From Acephala macrosclerotiorum (Eukaryota > Ascomycota > Leotiomycetes > Helotiales > Mollisiaceae): a stretch of DNA of 64,000 bases. A program made the position numbers and the translations under genes. Below the pieces are notes generated by a model that saw only the letters and a list, made by a program, of their open reading frames with translations, was not told the origin of the DNA and made no database searches. Shown one piece after another: positions 1 to 12,300 of this stretch (position 1 is its first letter; each line of letters opens with the position of its first letter). Location: the NCBI GenBank assembly GCA_014904845.1, contig MU119213.1, positions 434,001-498,000 on the forward strand, read 5' to 3'.

Positions 1-2404
1 CGAGACGCTACCGACCGAAAGTACTACAGCTTTTGGGACATCTGCAGATTCAACACAAAGGGAGGATACTCCGAAGCCATTGAAGCAAGCTGAAGGCTTA
101 TCATCGGGACGGCTGCCCTCACCAAAGCTGGAAGACCCACGAAAGGTGGAAGGTTCTACTATACCAATAACGCCATGGCATGCTGGACCCAAAACTTTGG
201 CTGTGCAACGTCCAGATGGTGCCCAATCTTCACTCACAGGCGTCTTCAACAATGTCAGGACTCGCTCGCTCTCTGGTGGTGCGGATGCGCTCAAGAAATT
301 CCTGCCAAAAGGCCTACCATCAATGTCACAAGTTGGGAATCTGTTTGGCAATTCTAGTACCAGCCACAAACCAAAGCCCGTATCAGCCAACTCCTCGAAT
401 GAAGGCTCTCCCCAAGGAGGATCCTCGCCTCGATCTCGGACGTTTGCGCCTATTGTTGCAACTCGACCTGAGGTTCTGACACGCCAGGGCAGTAGTGCAG
501 GAGCACAGCGACCCAAGAATCTTCGTAGAGTGACGTCTGATGATTCTCTACTCTACCACTCGCTATCAAGGGCTTCTTCACTTGGCGACGATACACGATT
601 CGAAAACCACCACGAACAAGTAAATTCACGTGTCAAAGCTATAAGAGACTCTTTACAGGACAGGTCCGGCTTCCGGATGCCACAGATGCCCAGTATGCCC
701 AACCTGCCTCGCGTGCCCAGCTTCAGTTTCAGCATGAATTTTTTGACTTCGGCAAATGTTTCCAGCAAAACAGCAAGATGGAGATCGTATACTGATCCAG
801 TGCCAGGTATTCTGCCAGCAGTAGTTATGAAGAAGAAACCAGCCATTGTAAATCCAACAGTTGCCCCGGGCATGGTAGGCGCTGCTGTATCTCGACCAGA
901 GGCTACAGCGGAAACTGCACGGCCGGTGACGGAAGGACCGAATTCGAGCTTCCTGGATCGTGCTATGGAGAACCTGACGGGAGATATTGTCATAATGGGT
1001 GGTTACAGAGGCTCAGTCCTTCGGTCTACCCAGACAAATCGTCAGGTCTGGGTACCCGTGAAGGTTGGGCTCAACATTCGGAAAGTAGATCTGGAAGTTG
1101 GTCTTGAACCGGAAGATGAAGAGCGTATGCCGGAAACCATATATGCTTCTGGAATGTTGCAAAATATAGGACCGGTCGATATCAGCAAACGCCTCTTCAA
1201 ACGCCTTTCCGAGTGTGAGAACGCTCGGAATGGGAAGCTTCGCGTTTGGGATTATGGTTACGATTGGAGACTGAGTCCACATCTTCTCAGCCGGAAACTT
1301 ACGCAATTTCTTGAAAACCTGCCCTCCAATCAGCCAGGTTATGAGGGTCCTCATGGTGCTGTGGTCATTGCACACAGCTTGGGTGGTCTCATCACTCGAC
1401 ATGTGGTCAATCATAGACCTGAGCTGTTCTCGGGAGTTGTGTATGCAGGTGTTCCACAAGCTTGTGTGAACATCTTGGGGCCAATCAGGAATGGAGATGC
1501 GGTCTTGTTGAGCTCGCGGGTGTTGACAGCGCAAGTCAATTTTACGTTACGAACTAGCTTTGTGCTACTTCCAGAGGATGGTCGCTGTTTCATCGATATC
1601 AACGACACGAAGAAACATTACCCAGTCGACTTCTTCGACCTAGAGAACTGGATCAAGTACCGTTGGTCTCCTTGCACTGATCCACCGTTGCCTCCACGGA
1701 ACCAGCCTACTGGAGGTCTGGGAAGCTTACTCAATATGCCTTCAAGCTTGTTGAGTCTTCCCATCCCAGGCAAGAAGTCCATTTCCGGCTCATCTTCACC
1801 CCTATTGTCCAGCTTCAACGAGGGTACGGAAAGGTCACAAGGGGGATCACCTCCAACAATAGCAACTCGTGCCGCAGATGCCGTCCGTAATATGGATGGA
1901 GGTACAGACCGAACTTTGGCTCCTCAAATGGGCAACACGAATCCCGTCAGCAAAGGCCAAAGCACAAATCAGTCGGTGTCAACAGCTGTCACCATTCCTC
2001 GAGCGAAAGCTATCGCTTACCTCGACCGGACTCTAAGAGAGACTAAGCAGTTCAAACAAGAACTACACTTCAAACCAGAACTATCAGAAACCAACCGCTA
2101 TCCTCCCCTCGCCTTGATCTACGGGAAATCCATCCCCACAGTCTACGGAGCCAAGGTCGACGGCCGGGAAGGCATCCCTTGCTCCGACTCATACGACAAT
2201 CTAGCATTTGCAAGCGGAGACGGCGTCTGTCTCGCCAAAGAAGCAATGCTCCCGGAAGGATATAAAGCTGTATATGGAGGACGAATATCGAGCGATCGGG
2301 GACATGTAACTTTATTGGGGGATCTAAATGCGGTAGGTAGAGCATTGGAAGCAATTCTGAAGGGGAGGTCTAAGGGTATTGGGTTGGGAGTTGAGCGGAC
2401 ATAG
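1..2404 (+). CDS. LCAT-like alpha/beta-hydrolase domain protein (5' end outside window)
   Basis: The frame is open from base 2 to the TAG at 2402-2404 with no stop, and the first in-window codons are not a natural start, so the gene begins upstream. The first ~300 visible residues are Ser/Pro/Arg-rich and probably disordered. A hydrolase fold follows: YDWRLSP (about nt 1259-1279), the nucleophile elbow AHSLGG with Ser at 1376-1378, a SGDGVCL stretch near 2215 that may carry the acidic residue, and GHVTLL with the likely catalytic His at 2303-2305. This order and the YDWR motif resemble the lecithin:cholesterol acyltransferase/PGAP1-like lipase superfamily; the substrate is unknown. The 3' end faces the beta-glucosidase gene. 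I am sure of a hydrolase, less sure of the subfamily. Confidence 0.8.
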   Translation, partial: ETLPTESTTAFGTSADSTQREDTPKPLKQAEGLSSGRLPSPKLEDPRKVEGSTIPITPWHAGPKTLAVQRPDGAQSSLTGVFNNVRTRSLSGGADALKKFLPKGLPSMSQVGNLFGNSSTSHKPKPVSANSSNEGSPQGGSSPRSRTFAPIVATRPEVLTRQGSSAGAQRPKNLRRVTSDDSLLYHSLSRASSLGDDTRFENHHEQVNSRVKAIRDSLQDRSGFRMPQMPSMPNLPRVPSFSFSMNFLTSANVSSKTARWRSYTDPVPGILPAVVMKKKPAIVNPTVAPGMVGAAVSRPEATAETARPVTEGPNSSFLDRAMENLTGDIVIMGGYRGSVLRSTQTNRQVWVPVKVGLNIRKVDLEVGLEPEDEERMPETIYASGMLQNIGPVDISKRLFKRLSECENARNGKLRVWDYGYDWRLSPHLLSRKLTQFLENLPSNQPGYEGPHGAVVIAHSLGGLITRHVVNHRPELFSGVVYAGVPQACVNILGPIRNGDAVLLSSRVLTAQVNFTLRTSFVLLPEDGRCFIDINDTKKHYPVDFFDLENWIKYRWSPCTDPPLPPRNQPTGGLGSLLNMPSSLLSLPIPGKKSISGSSSPLLSSFNEGTERSQGGSPPTIATRAADAVRNMDGGTDRTLAPQMGNTNPVSKGQSTNQSVSTAVTIPRAKAIAYLDRTLRETKQFKQELHFKPELSETNRYPPLALIYGKSIPTVYGAKVDGREGIPCSDSYDNLAFASGDGVCLAKEAMLPEGYKAVYGGRISSDRGHVTLLGDLNAVGRALEAILKGRSKGIGLGVERT

Positions 2405-3609
2405 ATGCATACGGGGCGTTGTATATTTGGGCGGTGGCTACACCTTTTCAGCATAGCGAGGATCTCATGAGACGATTTATGATTTATGTATTATGGATAA
2501 CGTTTTCATGATCTGGAATCGCTTCCTACTTTCTATTTTACTCTCTTTAGTATTTTAAATGTGTGGAGACTGTTTGGCAAAGCAAGTGCTACCAATACCA
2601 ATATCCGTTCCGCTTCGTCTCCGCCCTCGCTTATTCCGTTTGATCTTGCTCTCGTGAAGCGATACCGACGCATAAAACTTTAAAACAGAAAAAGACTTGT
2701 AAACAGCAAGCATACAAGCAAGCTCCTACTCAAGCCCCCATTTCAAATGGGGAAGGTCGTAAAATTTGGCAAAAGAGATACACTTTTCCAAGTGCACCTC
2801 TTCTCTCCGGGAGTTTCTTGTAAGACTCAACGCCCTAGAACGAAGATAGCCAAGTATTCACTCTTGGTACTTGGTCGAGGAAAAAAGCGTTTATTTAAAT
2901 ATATACGAACCTTGACTTGGGCCCCGAGACACTGGCTGTATGTGGGTATTAACGTTGGTTTAGTGAATGTGGGTTTTGCGGGATTATGAGGGCGGTGCAT
3001 GAGTTTTGATGCTCTTTATTTGCATTTTTTGGACCTATTTTGGATTCTTTGCGGGGAATATCGGAAACTGACATGCTCAGAGGTCGGCTTTTTTTAAATG
3101 TCCCTCGCGTGCTGGGAGTCTGCCTAGGTTTATAGTACCCAATGTCCTCGAGTCGTCGGCTTGAAATTTTATAAATTTAGATTATCTGTTCAATGCTAGT
3201 CTCTTATTCCTAATTCAAATGTCTTATGTCTATTCAAAAAATTCATCATCTATTACAATACCGTCCAGTGATGAAGCCTCCAATATCTTGACGCTGATCT
3301 TGCCAAATGCATACCTAGACTTGCATGTTTTATGAATGAGCTATCCTCTCTGCAGGTTCGTTCCCAACTTGACACATATATTGAAATTGAGTCAGTTTCG
3401 AGACTCCTTTATCAAGAACAAATTTCCGCACCCTTGACAATAATCACTTGCAATTGGTACAGTCTCAGACATAATCATGCCAAGACCACAGTGCAAGAAG
3501 TCCCGGTGATCCATTATTTGCTTCGTGGATTATCATCACTGATGCATATACACCTCTCTCATTATCCATTACATCTCCCTACCCGTCATTGTCGAATTTC
3601 CACATCTTC
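2405..3609. other. Convergent intergenic region
   Basis: This spacer lies between the 3' ends of the hydrolase and beta-glucosidase genes. It should hold both 3' UTRs. It is AT-rich in parts, and I see no open frame with recognisable protein features. Confidence 0.6.
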
Positions 3610-6534
3610 TCAAACGACAGGGCTCGTCCTCCCATCCGAACACTTCCCACTCAAACTCTCACATCCCAACGTCAAATTTCCAGAACTACTCCCAATCCAA
3701 AACAAAAACGGCTGCGTCGAACTAACAGGTATGACCCAATTCTGCCTCACCACATCCCAAATACTCAAATCCTTCCTCGTAACCCCCAACGTCACCGTCT
3801 CACTCCCTCCAGCCACCAACTCAACCGTCTTCTCAAAAGCCCTCAACTGAATAATCGGCGTATCCCACGCCGAATCAGACGGATACTGAACAAATAACAT
3901 AACGACTTGTTTCCCAGCAACAGAGCCGGTGTTGGTCACTGTTACGGAGATGGTGAACATGGTATCCCAGAGTGCGGGGTTTCCGCCTTGAGAACCACCG
4001 GCTGGAGGGTCGGGTTGAGAGACGTTGGTGTAGCCGGTTGGGTAAACGAAGGAGGATGATGCGGTTATTGGAGATGGATCGTCGAGATAGGGGTAGAGAT
4101 AGCGCCATATTTGGTTGAATCCTGTTGGATAGGCTACTTCTGCTGCTGGCGGGATGGCGTTGCTGTATACTGGGATCGAGGACGTGGGTTTTGGTGATCG
4201 CGCAGGCGGGAGAGAGGATAGGGGAGTGACAGCTGTGATGGTTGCGGAGGTGAGGGAGAAGGTTGTGTAGGAGAGACCGTGGCCGAAGGGATAGCGGGGT
4301 GAGATAGACTGATTATTTAGGTAGCGGTAGTCAATGTAGAGGCCTTCGGTGAAGGTGTCTTGGACTTGGAATAATTCGAAGCCGACGAGTGAGAGGGAAG
4401 ATGGGTAGTCGTCTTCTGCTACCGGAATTGACCATGGCAAGTGACCGCTGGGGGAGTAATCACCGAAGAGAATGTCGGTTAGGGAGTTTCCGGCTTCTTG
4501 GCCAGGGAGGTAGGCGAAGAGAACTGCTTTCACGGAGGGGAGGTTGATCCAGTTCTCGACGAGAATCGGACCAACTGTGTGGACTACGACAACAACGGTC
4601 GAATACATGGCTGCTGCTGCTTCAACGAGAGCATCTCCACCATGCCAGGCGTACAAGCCACTAGATGATCGATCACCATCGTTTCCTTCGACTGTGTATT
4701 GATTCTCTCCAGAGTCACTGTTGATGAAGACAATGGCGATGTCTCCATTTACCACAGTAGCGCTCGATGGGAACGAGTCAGTGGCAAAGTAAGTAACATT
4801 CGCTGCTCTTCGTTTGATAGCATCAATGGGAGCATCGAGGTAAGGATAATTTGCAGTACCTGTGATTGTCAGGAAGCCTTCTAGATTTATTGAAACTCCG
4901 AGACTTACCACTTCCCCATCCCATGCCAAGTACACCCTCGTCGCATGAGCGCTGGACACAAGAATTGATACCATTGGGGTTTGCCTCTGCATCAGTTCCA
5001 AAGACCTTGAAAGACCCTTTCGTCGAAAGCGGTAAGGTCTTATTGTCATTCTTCAACATGGTGATCGCTTCTCTCGACACGTTTCGAGCAATTGTCGCAT
5101 GGTCGGCTTGAACATTGACATACTGGTTGGTAACGCAAGTTGGAGAAAGTAGAGCGGCTGGATAGCAAAGCCCAGTGGGATCAGCAGTATTTGAAGAGAA
5201 GTTTGGCAACGGGTAATCTTCATCTTGGCCCATTTGGTACCAAGTTGCGACAATTCGCGTTACCATATCGTTGAGACGATCGAGAGGAACGGTTCCGTTC
5301 AAGATACTGGTCGAAAGCTCATACGCCCAATATGCAAGTCCAAGGAAAGGAATGTCTCCATCACCTGGCATGGCCATATCCAGTCCGGAAAGCGCACTGC
5401 TTACGCCGCCAATCTGAGCAAGCCAGTCACTCATAACCTGAGATTGTCAGCCTCGGCCTTCGTTTCTGAGTCTTGACTTACGAGCCCCTGGAATCCCATC
5501 TCATCCTTCAAAAGCCCATTAATCATCTTGCTATTCTGAGACGACGCACTGCCATTAACCTCGTTGTAACTTGTCATGATTGCTCCAACGCCAGATTTAA
5601 TTGCCTCCGCAAACGGCCAAGCATAGAGTTCATGGAGCGTACGGTCGTCGATATTCGCGCTGAGAGCTCTCATCAGACCATGAGGGATAATATCCATTCG
5701 ATATGCCTCCTGCTCATTGCCGATAAAATGCTTGACTGTTGCAATGACACCGGTAGATTGTATCCCTTTGATCGTCTCTGCAGCACCGATAGCTTGAAGT
5801 ACTGGATCCGTCCCGAAACCTTCCCAACCTCGTCCTCCTCTGGGTTTTCGACCAATAGGGCCAACAGTCGGGCCGAGTTGAATGTTAACGCCCTTTCCAC
5901 GAGCTTCTTCACCCAAAGCATAACCTCTGGCATAGGCTAGAGCTTTGTTCCAGGTTGCTCCAACGGTTACTCCAGCTGGAAAGGCTGTGATGTTGTCGGT
6001 AGATGCAATACCGAGCGCTGAGTCTTGAAGGCATAGGTTGGGGATGCCGAATCGGGGAGCTGAACCAGTCTGGCCAACACAAGGTCCCATCAATTCTCCT
6101 GTTCCGGTTGTCAAATTGACTTTCTCCGCCAATGTCCTATGTCTCGGTCAGGAATGATTCCTGAATGACTTGAAAGTAAAAACTATCTTGATCGAAATTC
6201 TTGCCATAAATGTTCCGAGCTCACTGGTCGATGTTTCACATAACCTCATAAACAGAGAGCATACTTACATGTTCGCGACAACAATCTTCGCCTTCGCATA
6301 GGCGGCCGTCCAATTCGAAACCCATCCTCCTTTCGGCGTCGGGTAATAGGGAGCTGCAACATATCCCGCAGGTACAGAGTCACGCTTCCCGATCACAGAG
6401 GATTGCAAACTTTGGGCATTCGAGATGATGTTTGCGAAGTTGGGACGCTTGACTAATGCCAAACTGCCAGTCAGGGACGCCAGAAGCGCCAAGAGACGCA
6501 GGAACAGAAACATCTTGGCCGATTTGTTTGACAT
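3610..6534 (-). CDS. Secreted beta-glucosidase, glycoside hydrolase family 3
   Basis: Four exons: 6534-6269, 6136-5482, 5437-4909, 4859-3610; total 2700 nt, 899 aa. Introns are 132, 44 and 49 bp with GTAAGT donors. Near the N-terminus [16 protein letters not shown] is a signal-peptide core, so the enzyme is probably exported. Then come [26 protein letters not shown], and VMSDW with the catalytic nucleophile Asp311, encoded right after intron 2. DSGENQ in exon 4 is the likely acid/base Glu region by analogy with fungal GH3 enzymes. A fibronectin III-like domain ([14 protein letters not shown]) closes the protein. Length is normal for extracellular fungal GH3 beta-glucosidases, which release glucose from cellobiose and other beta-glucosides. 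No lesion is visible. Confidence 0.93.
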
Positions 6535-7718
6535 TAAGTATTATTCGGATGTGTCATAAGCAAACGGCTGGACTCAGCCTTGGGGTAACTAAAAAAGTTT
6601 GACGCGATCGACATTAATAGACAGCGCTTGCCCATCTCTTATGAGGAGGGAATGCCCCAGCCCTGCCAGCATTTCAGCGGCCCAACGGTAGGAAAGTCTG
6701 GGCTCTAGCTTGTCAGCCTTGAAAGTCTACGAGCAGTCTTTCCCTTTGAGGAGCCACGACCGGCAGCAGCAGACCTGGCAGCAGGCTGGTTGACAAGGGC
6801 AGCTTGTGATCTCCTCTCCAAGGGTGCAGATCGAGATCTGAGTCTAGGGATCGAGTCACGAGCCACTGGGATCTGTGCCGGGCGGGAAGGTTATGCCTCT
6901 TCGGTTCGCAACTGGTGTGTGTTGGCAGGGGAGTTCCCCACAAGTGAGAATCCCTAATGAGATGCTGAGAGCTTACCGAGGCAGGAACAGTGTATTTGAT
7001 GCCCCACGTGGAGCGCAGAAGGTATAAAAGTGGGAGGGTTAACATCAGTGTTTTGCGGTGTCTAGTCTCGTCGTTATCAATTACGGAAGCATAAAAGGGC
7101 TTGGGGTCTCCTTTGGGGTCGTCGTTGTGGACACCGCGCCGTGACGAGGGGTTGAGCATGCAGTCCGCGTCCGCCCTTTGCAAAGCTGATTTATCGTCCG
7201 AATCTTATCTTGGCCTTAAGAAGCGCGATATTGATGATGGGATTTGGCATGGCAAACTTGGCGGGGTTTTGATTTGGCATTTCAACTCGAGCTGAGCATG
7301 AGTGTCAAATCTCCTCAACCTTGGGGGGCTGGAGCGGAATCAAGGTTCAATTTTAGCCGAGAAATGCACGCTACTCCGCTTTGGATCTCGCTCGCCCCCC
7401 CTTTCTTTCTTCCTTCCTTCCTTTTACGCACAAGCATTCCCAATCGAGGTTTGGCGAGTTGCTTCGTGATGAAGTGGGCGAACTTCAACTCGCTCACGCC
7501 AAAGTCGAAGTTGAATGGTCTGCATTGTACCCCATCCTGGCAAATGTGTTGCAAGTCCTTGTTACCTTCATGTGGCTGAGCATGCGCAGCTACATGCCCC
7601 ACCGCAGCCTCGTTTGACGACCACATATCTCCTTACCGCCAAAGGCTTCCTTGATGTTCCCTATCGTCTTCTTGTTTGGCTAGCAAACTGTGGAGGAGGA
7701 AGTAGCAATATTCGAAGA
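6535..7718. other. Intergenic region upstream of the beta-glucosidase gene
   Basis: The right-hand side of the beta-glucosidase start should hold its promoter. On the plus strand there is a TATAAAAG at 7023-7030 and a CT-rich tract at about 7400-7430, which may be relics of the promoter of the decayed gene that follows. No coding frame is convincing. Confidence 0.5.
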
Positions 7719-9330
7719 ATGTCCCTCGGGATAACCTTCGGCAGTATCGGAGACCTCATTGCTGTCGGTCAAATCACCTTTATGTTGGCGAAAGCCTTGA
7801 ATGAGAGTCAGGGCTCGTCTCACAACTATCGAGGATTAATCAAAGAGCTGAGGAACTTTGACCAGGCTCTTTTGCAGGTAGGTGATGTTGTTTCTTTCAT
7901 GGCTCCTGATAGTCTCTGAGTATGATGGTCCTCTACACGAGTAGCATGAGATAATACCTCTCTCTGACCAAGCTAGGTTGCGGCCCTCTGGCAGGATTAC
8001 AAATCGAGCCCCGAACCCCGAGCTTCATCGTCTTGGAGTCTCTACCAAGGTGGCTGTACAGGATTGTCGTGAAACTCTGTCAAAATTCAAGGACAACATT
8101 GAGCAAAAGTACGGATCGTCACTCGACTCATCTGGCACCAAGCATTGGGTTAAAGACACCTCCAAGAAGCTGCTATGGACCAAAGAGAGAGAAGATATCG
8201 AAGCGCTGAGAAAGTAGTTGCGTACAAGTACTGAATCTATCATCATGCTCACTCTTGTCGCTGTTGGGTATGGTAGAGAATCTTACTTCCTTCGTACTAG
8301 CGTCTTCAGTTGTGACTAATGTTATGTGTTTTGATGTAGGACATCAAGCCGGCTGGACAATTCCAAGCAAGAGCAACGTATCCAGGCAGTGCATTGTTTG
8401 CTCCAAAATACGATTTAACTTCAAAAAGAAACCAACACCCAATGGGAACCATCACTCGAAGACTTGATACTCAAGCAGAAAGCACATTCCTGCTGTTGGA
8501 GAATGTAAAAAATGGCTTGGCCACCTTGTAAGTGATGGCCGGCATCCGGGTTCAGCTTAAATCAGTACTCACGAGACCAGCGCCCAAGTTCGGACAATTG
8601 TTTTGGGCTGTATAGTATGTTGTCATCCATACATACCTTGGTTTCCGAGCAGATGGCAATCCCGAAAGGGCTGGATACATGCTAGAAACAAGGACCAGTC
8701 ACTCTGGAAGATGCTCTTGGGGCTCTGGTTCCCATACCACCAGATCTTGTGACTTCGTGGAAGTTAAGTACTGCTTGATTTCCCGTGAAGTTCGTTTGTC
8801 AATTGTTTTAGATGTTTCAGACCGTCCTTAGCGAACACTTCGCAAACAGACGTAGACACCACAAAGTCTTAAATAGAGAATACGCCATCCAAGACGCCTC
8901 AAGCGGAAACATTCTCAGCGACGATGAACCTTGGAAGCTTTCAGCATATGCCGGGCAGATATTGAACATGAGCATGGAATTTAATTGGAAGGAGCCGTCT
9001 CTGGAACCTCGCTCCAACTGTTCCCGACCTTCAGATACGTTCACAAGCGTAAATATTCGATGGTAAGTCATACAGAAAAGTCCTTTTCCAAAAGCGTGCC
9101 CCTCGGAATAGGAGTCTAATATCATGCCTGATACCAGTACGGATCCTAAATGTAAACTATGGTACCAAAGGCTCGCCGCCTTCGAGGAGGACTGCCTGCC
9201 TTTCCAAACCATTGCCCACCATCTCGAAGACAGCCAAAAACTTGATGACACCCGCTGTCATATCCAATACTACACCGACAGTATCGTGTCGACAAGCACC
9301 TACAAGTCGAGGCATCGAGCATGAGACCGA
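7719..9330 (+). pseudogene. Decayed gene: helical N-terminal domain plus fungal ubiquitin-like (ULD) domain
   Basis: The start ATG at 7719 opens MSLGITFGSIGDLIAV, like the N-terminal helical domain that precedes ubiquitin-like or STAND modules in many fungal proteins. A plausible intron is 7878-7976 (GTAGGT...CTAG). The frame then shifts near 8020-8040 to reach VAVQDCRETLSKF and KHWVKDTSKKLLWTKERED, hits TAG at 8215-8217, and continues in the same frame as LRTSTESIIMLTLVAV. Further pieces in other frames are DTQAESTFLLLENVKNGLA (about 8470-8520), VTLEDALGALVPIPPDLV (about 8697-8755) and NREYAIQDASSGNI with GQILNMSMEF (about 8870-8980), which match the order of the fungal ULD. At least one stop and several frame changes make a working product unlikely. 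Family memory, not a search, supports the domain names. Confidence 0.72.
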
Positions 9331-12300
9331 GACGCTAAGAAAAATTGAGCTGGTCAAGGACAAGAAACGTGCGCATTGCGTAATGGTTGTGGAAAGACAC
9401 TCGATTGCCGTTGCTTATATTATCAGCATGCTATAGATCTGTGTCCTGGTGGTTGTAGAGTGAATGGATACTGTGCGCCGAGAGAGACGACTGTTTTTGT
9501 GGGGTATGCTTGTCAACATCACGCCACTCAACGATAACAGCAAAGAGGCACTTTATGTGGTATGAATCATGGAAATAATTTGAAGATCTCACTTGAGTAC
9601 GAGCATCATCGTAAACGATATCATCCTGTTGTTGTGAGGATTTGAGTTGATTGCGTCAAGAAATCTGGCGAAGTGTAGAAGAAGAGACGTGATCGCGAGG
9701 GAGAGCCCGAGAGGGGACTGACAACCGCAGCGGTGCAGGTGGCTCCTTCCTCTTTCTTCGTTACAGCAGCCACACCAAATTTTTTTTTTATGACGAGCTG
9801 CAGAACCTGCTGTAGCCCTTTTGTCGACCGGTGCCCCCAAGTCGTGACTTCCACATCGAGAAATGTCCTTCATTAGCGTAGCCATAACACCCCCCCTTTT
9901 CGAAATCTCTCTCTCTCTTCATTCATTTCTCTTTCTGCCCCAACTTCATTCTTCCCCCATAGCTTCTCAGTGCGATCAACCCCTCGGCGACTAACCCAGA
10001 TGCATGAAGACCCGTTCACTCAGGCAAGTATGTTTGAACTCCGCTTAAGTCAACCATGTAAAACACATTTAAATTGCAACGACGTGATGCTGGTGAGTCT
10101 CGAATGGCGTTGGTGAATAGTAAGATACATGCCCCGCTGTATCAAGGTGCACCTCCCCCTTCGCAGGGCAAGCTAAGACGAGAGCGTCCTCGTCCTTTGC
10201 CATCACTTAAATGAAGTCGCATGGCAGATGCCAAGTAGCTGGGACAAACTCAAGAACATCGAAAGCGTTTTTCATTTTGCGTGTTTCTCATCCCGGCCTC
10301 CCGGACCTATGCTTGGAGCAGAGCGGATTGTTCCACACCCACCACCGATCGAGGTGTTGCAGAGCAGATTTTCGGAGCGGGAACCACGAAGATGCCTCAG
10401 CTCACACCAAAACAGCCGGGTGAGGTTGTAACCCGAGATCGATTCTAAGGAGGTTGCTCTGCGTCAACATCGACACCGGAGATGTTGTGGTAGCAGCAGA
10501 TTCGTGGACTTCGAACCGCCGGGTTTCGCACGAGCATGCCGAAAGGAGAGATTTTGATCGTCACATTTGAGAGGAGCTCGACGCCGTGTCTCGGTATATC
10601 CGTCTCTCGCCGGATGTCTGATGGTCATAGAAGGTAATATTGCAAGTGGTACAAAGGAAGAAGCTTGACAGTGGGAAGACAGATGACAGCCAGACTTGCC
10701 ACCCTACCTTCTTCTCTATCTTGACATGTACTGTATCAAGCAGCAAGAGACTGATGAATCGATGAATCGACAGTACAAAGTCACACCATCTGCCCGCCGT
10801 TCTGCAAAGAAGCAGCTGGGTAGCCGCTTCAGGGTATTCGCCTTCGAGTGTCGCACACTTGCGGGGGGCCAACACCCTATCGCCCAAGAAACCAAGTACA
10901 AATATAAGGGGCAAATATATGTGCTCCGTACAAAATCTTCCGTACCTGCCCCAGTCCATATCTTCCCGATTGAATATCAAGTGATCATTTCCCCACGGCC
11001 ATCAAACAGGGCCGATGAAGCCAGAAGCACTCTCCGTCTCGAGGGCCGGAAGCCTATCAACCAAGTACTACAATCAGGGGTAACCGCCTATCTCTCCAAT
11101 GCATAACATGGCGCCCACTGTACCAATGGTCCCAGCTCTTCCCGGCAAGACATCGAGTTACCAGCTCTCCGCATTCCTCAAACAGCATTGATGACGAGCT
11201 GGAAGTGGAGAAGTCCTCCCAATCCACTCGGGGACCTTTGCCCCGAACGCATGTTGTCATTTGAGACGGCTGCTTCTCATTCCAGTAACATTCCACAACT
11301 CTCTTTGATAAAGAGATTTCGACACACCCGACACAAACCGGCGTTCTCTTGGCATTCACTATCAACAACAGCTGTGCCCTCAACATGCAGCTCCCCTCTT
11401 TGAACGACTTGTGGAGAAACTTTCAAGTATGTTGCTTGCAACTTATGGGTAGCCCATAGAAAGACCGCGATGCTTTCAGGCGAAGTCAGGGGAAATGAGG
11501 TGGCGACACGAACGCCACAATAGTGGCACTCGCCCCCCTGACTGGCTGAAAGATTAAGCGAGTAGACGCGAATGTTTTTGTCTCCAAGAAATATGTTGGT
11601 GGCAAAATCCAACACGAGGGGCGACCTCAGTCAGCCTTGGGTAGTAACTCGGGCTGATTCCAAACCCCTAAGACACCCAATAGGGGCACCATCCGATTTT
11701 TCCGCTCACCCCACCACACCCCTTCTGCCTCTTCGTCTAAAAAACCAACCTGACATCTGACATGCGTTCGCACACTTTTACGAGCTGAGAAAAGACACAC
11801 ATCGAGCACAAGACAAACGAACTTTCGCATCACGCGGCAAGGAACACGGAAATGTGCATGCAAGAGAGAACCTTGCTTGGGTTGATGACTTATCAATTAC
11901 TGTTTAAATACTAGAAGCGAGAAAGGAGTGTCACCAGGACAACCCCAATCCGAATTCGAACCCAGCATCTCAAGCCCGTTCACTGCGCGGCAGTGAAAAC
12001 AAGCGCTCTCACACACCAGCACGCGTCAATCATCCAGATCCAGAGAACCATTAAACCTGTAAACATGCAATGTGTGAGAATATAGTGAGACGAGCTACAG
12101 CCCTTCCAGCCCAGCCCTATATCCCCTGTCTCCATCTTCCTTGCTCCGAGTATCTCGATCCCTGGTTGTTATCCCGACTCGCAGGTGTCTGACCCGGGGT
12201 TGATGAGCCCGAAGGAGGTGAGTTGAAGTGTGGTGATTAGTTGCCGTGTGATCAGGGCAGTGTCGACTAACAATTACTCCGACTTCGCTCAGCGAAGCGG

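Noticed and set aside
11941..12010. tRNA-like TTCGAA box on the minus strand
   Set aside because: The bases on either side do not pair as a T stem, and no cloverleaf can be drawn.
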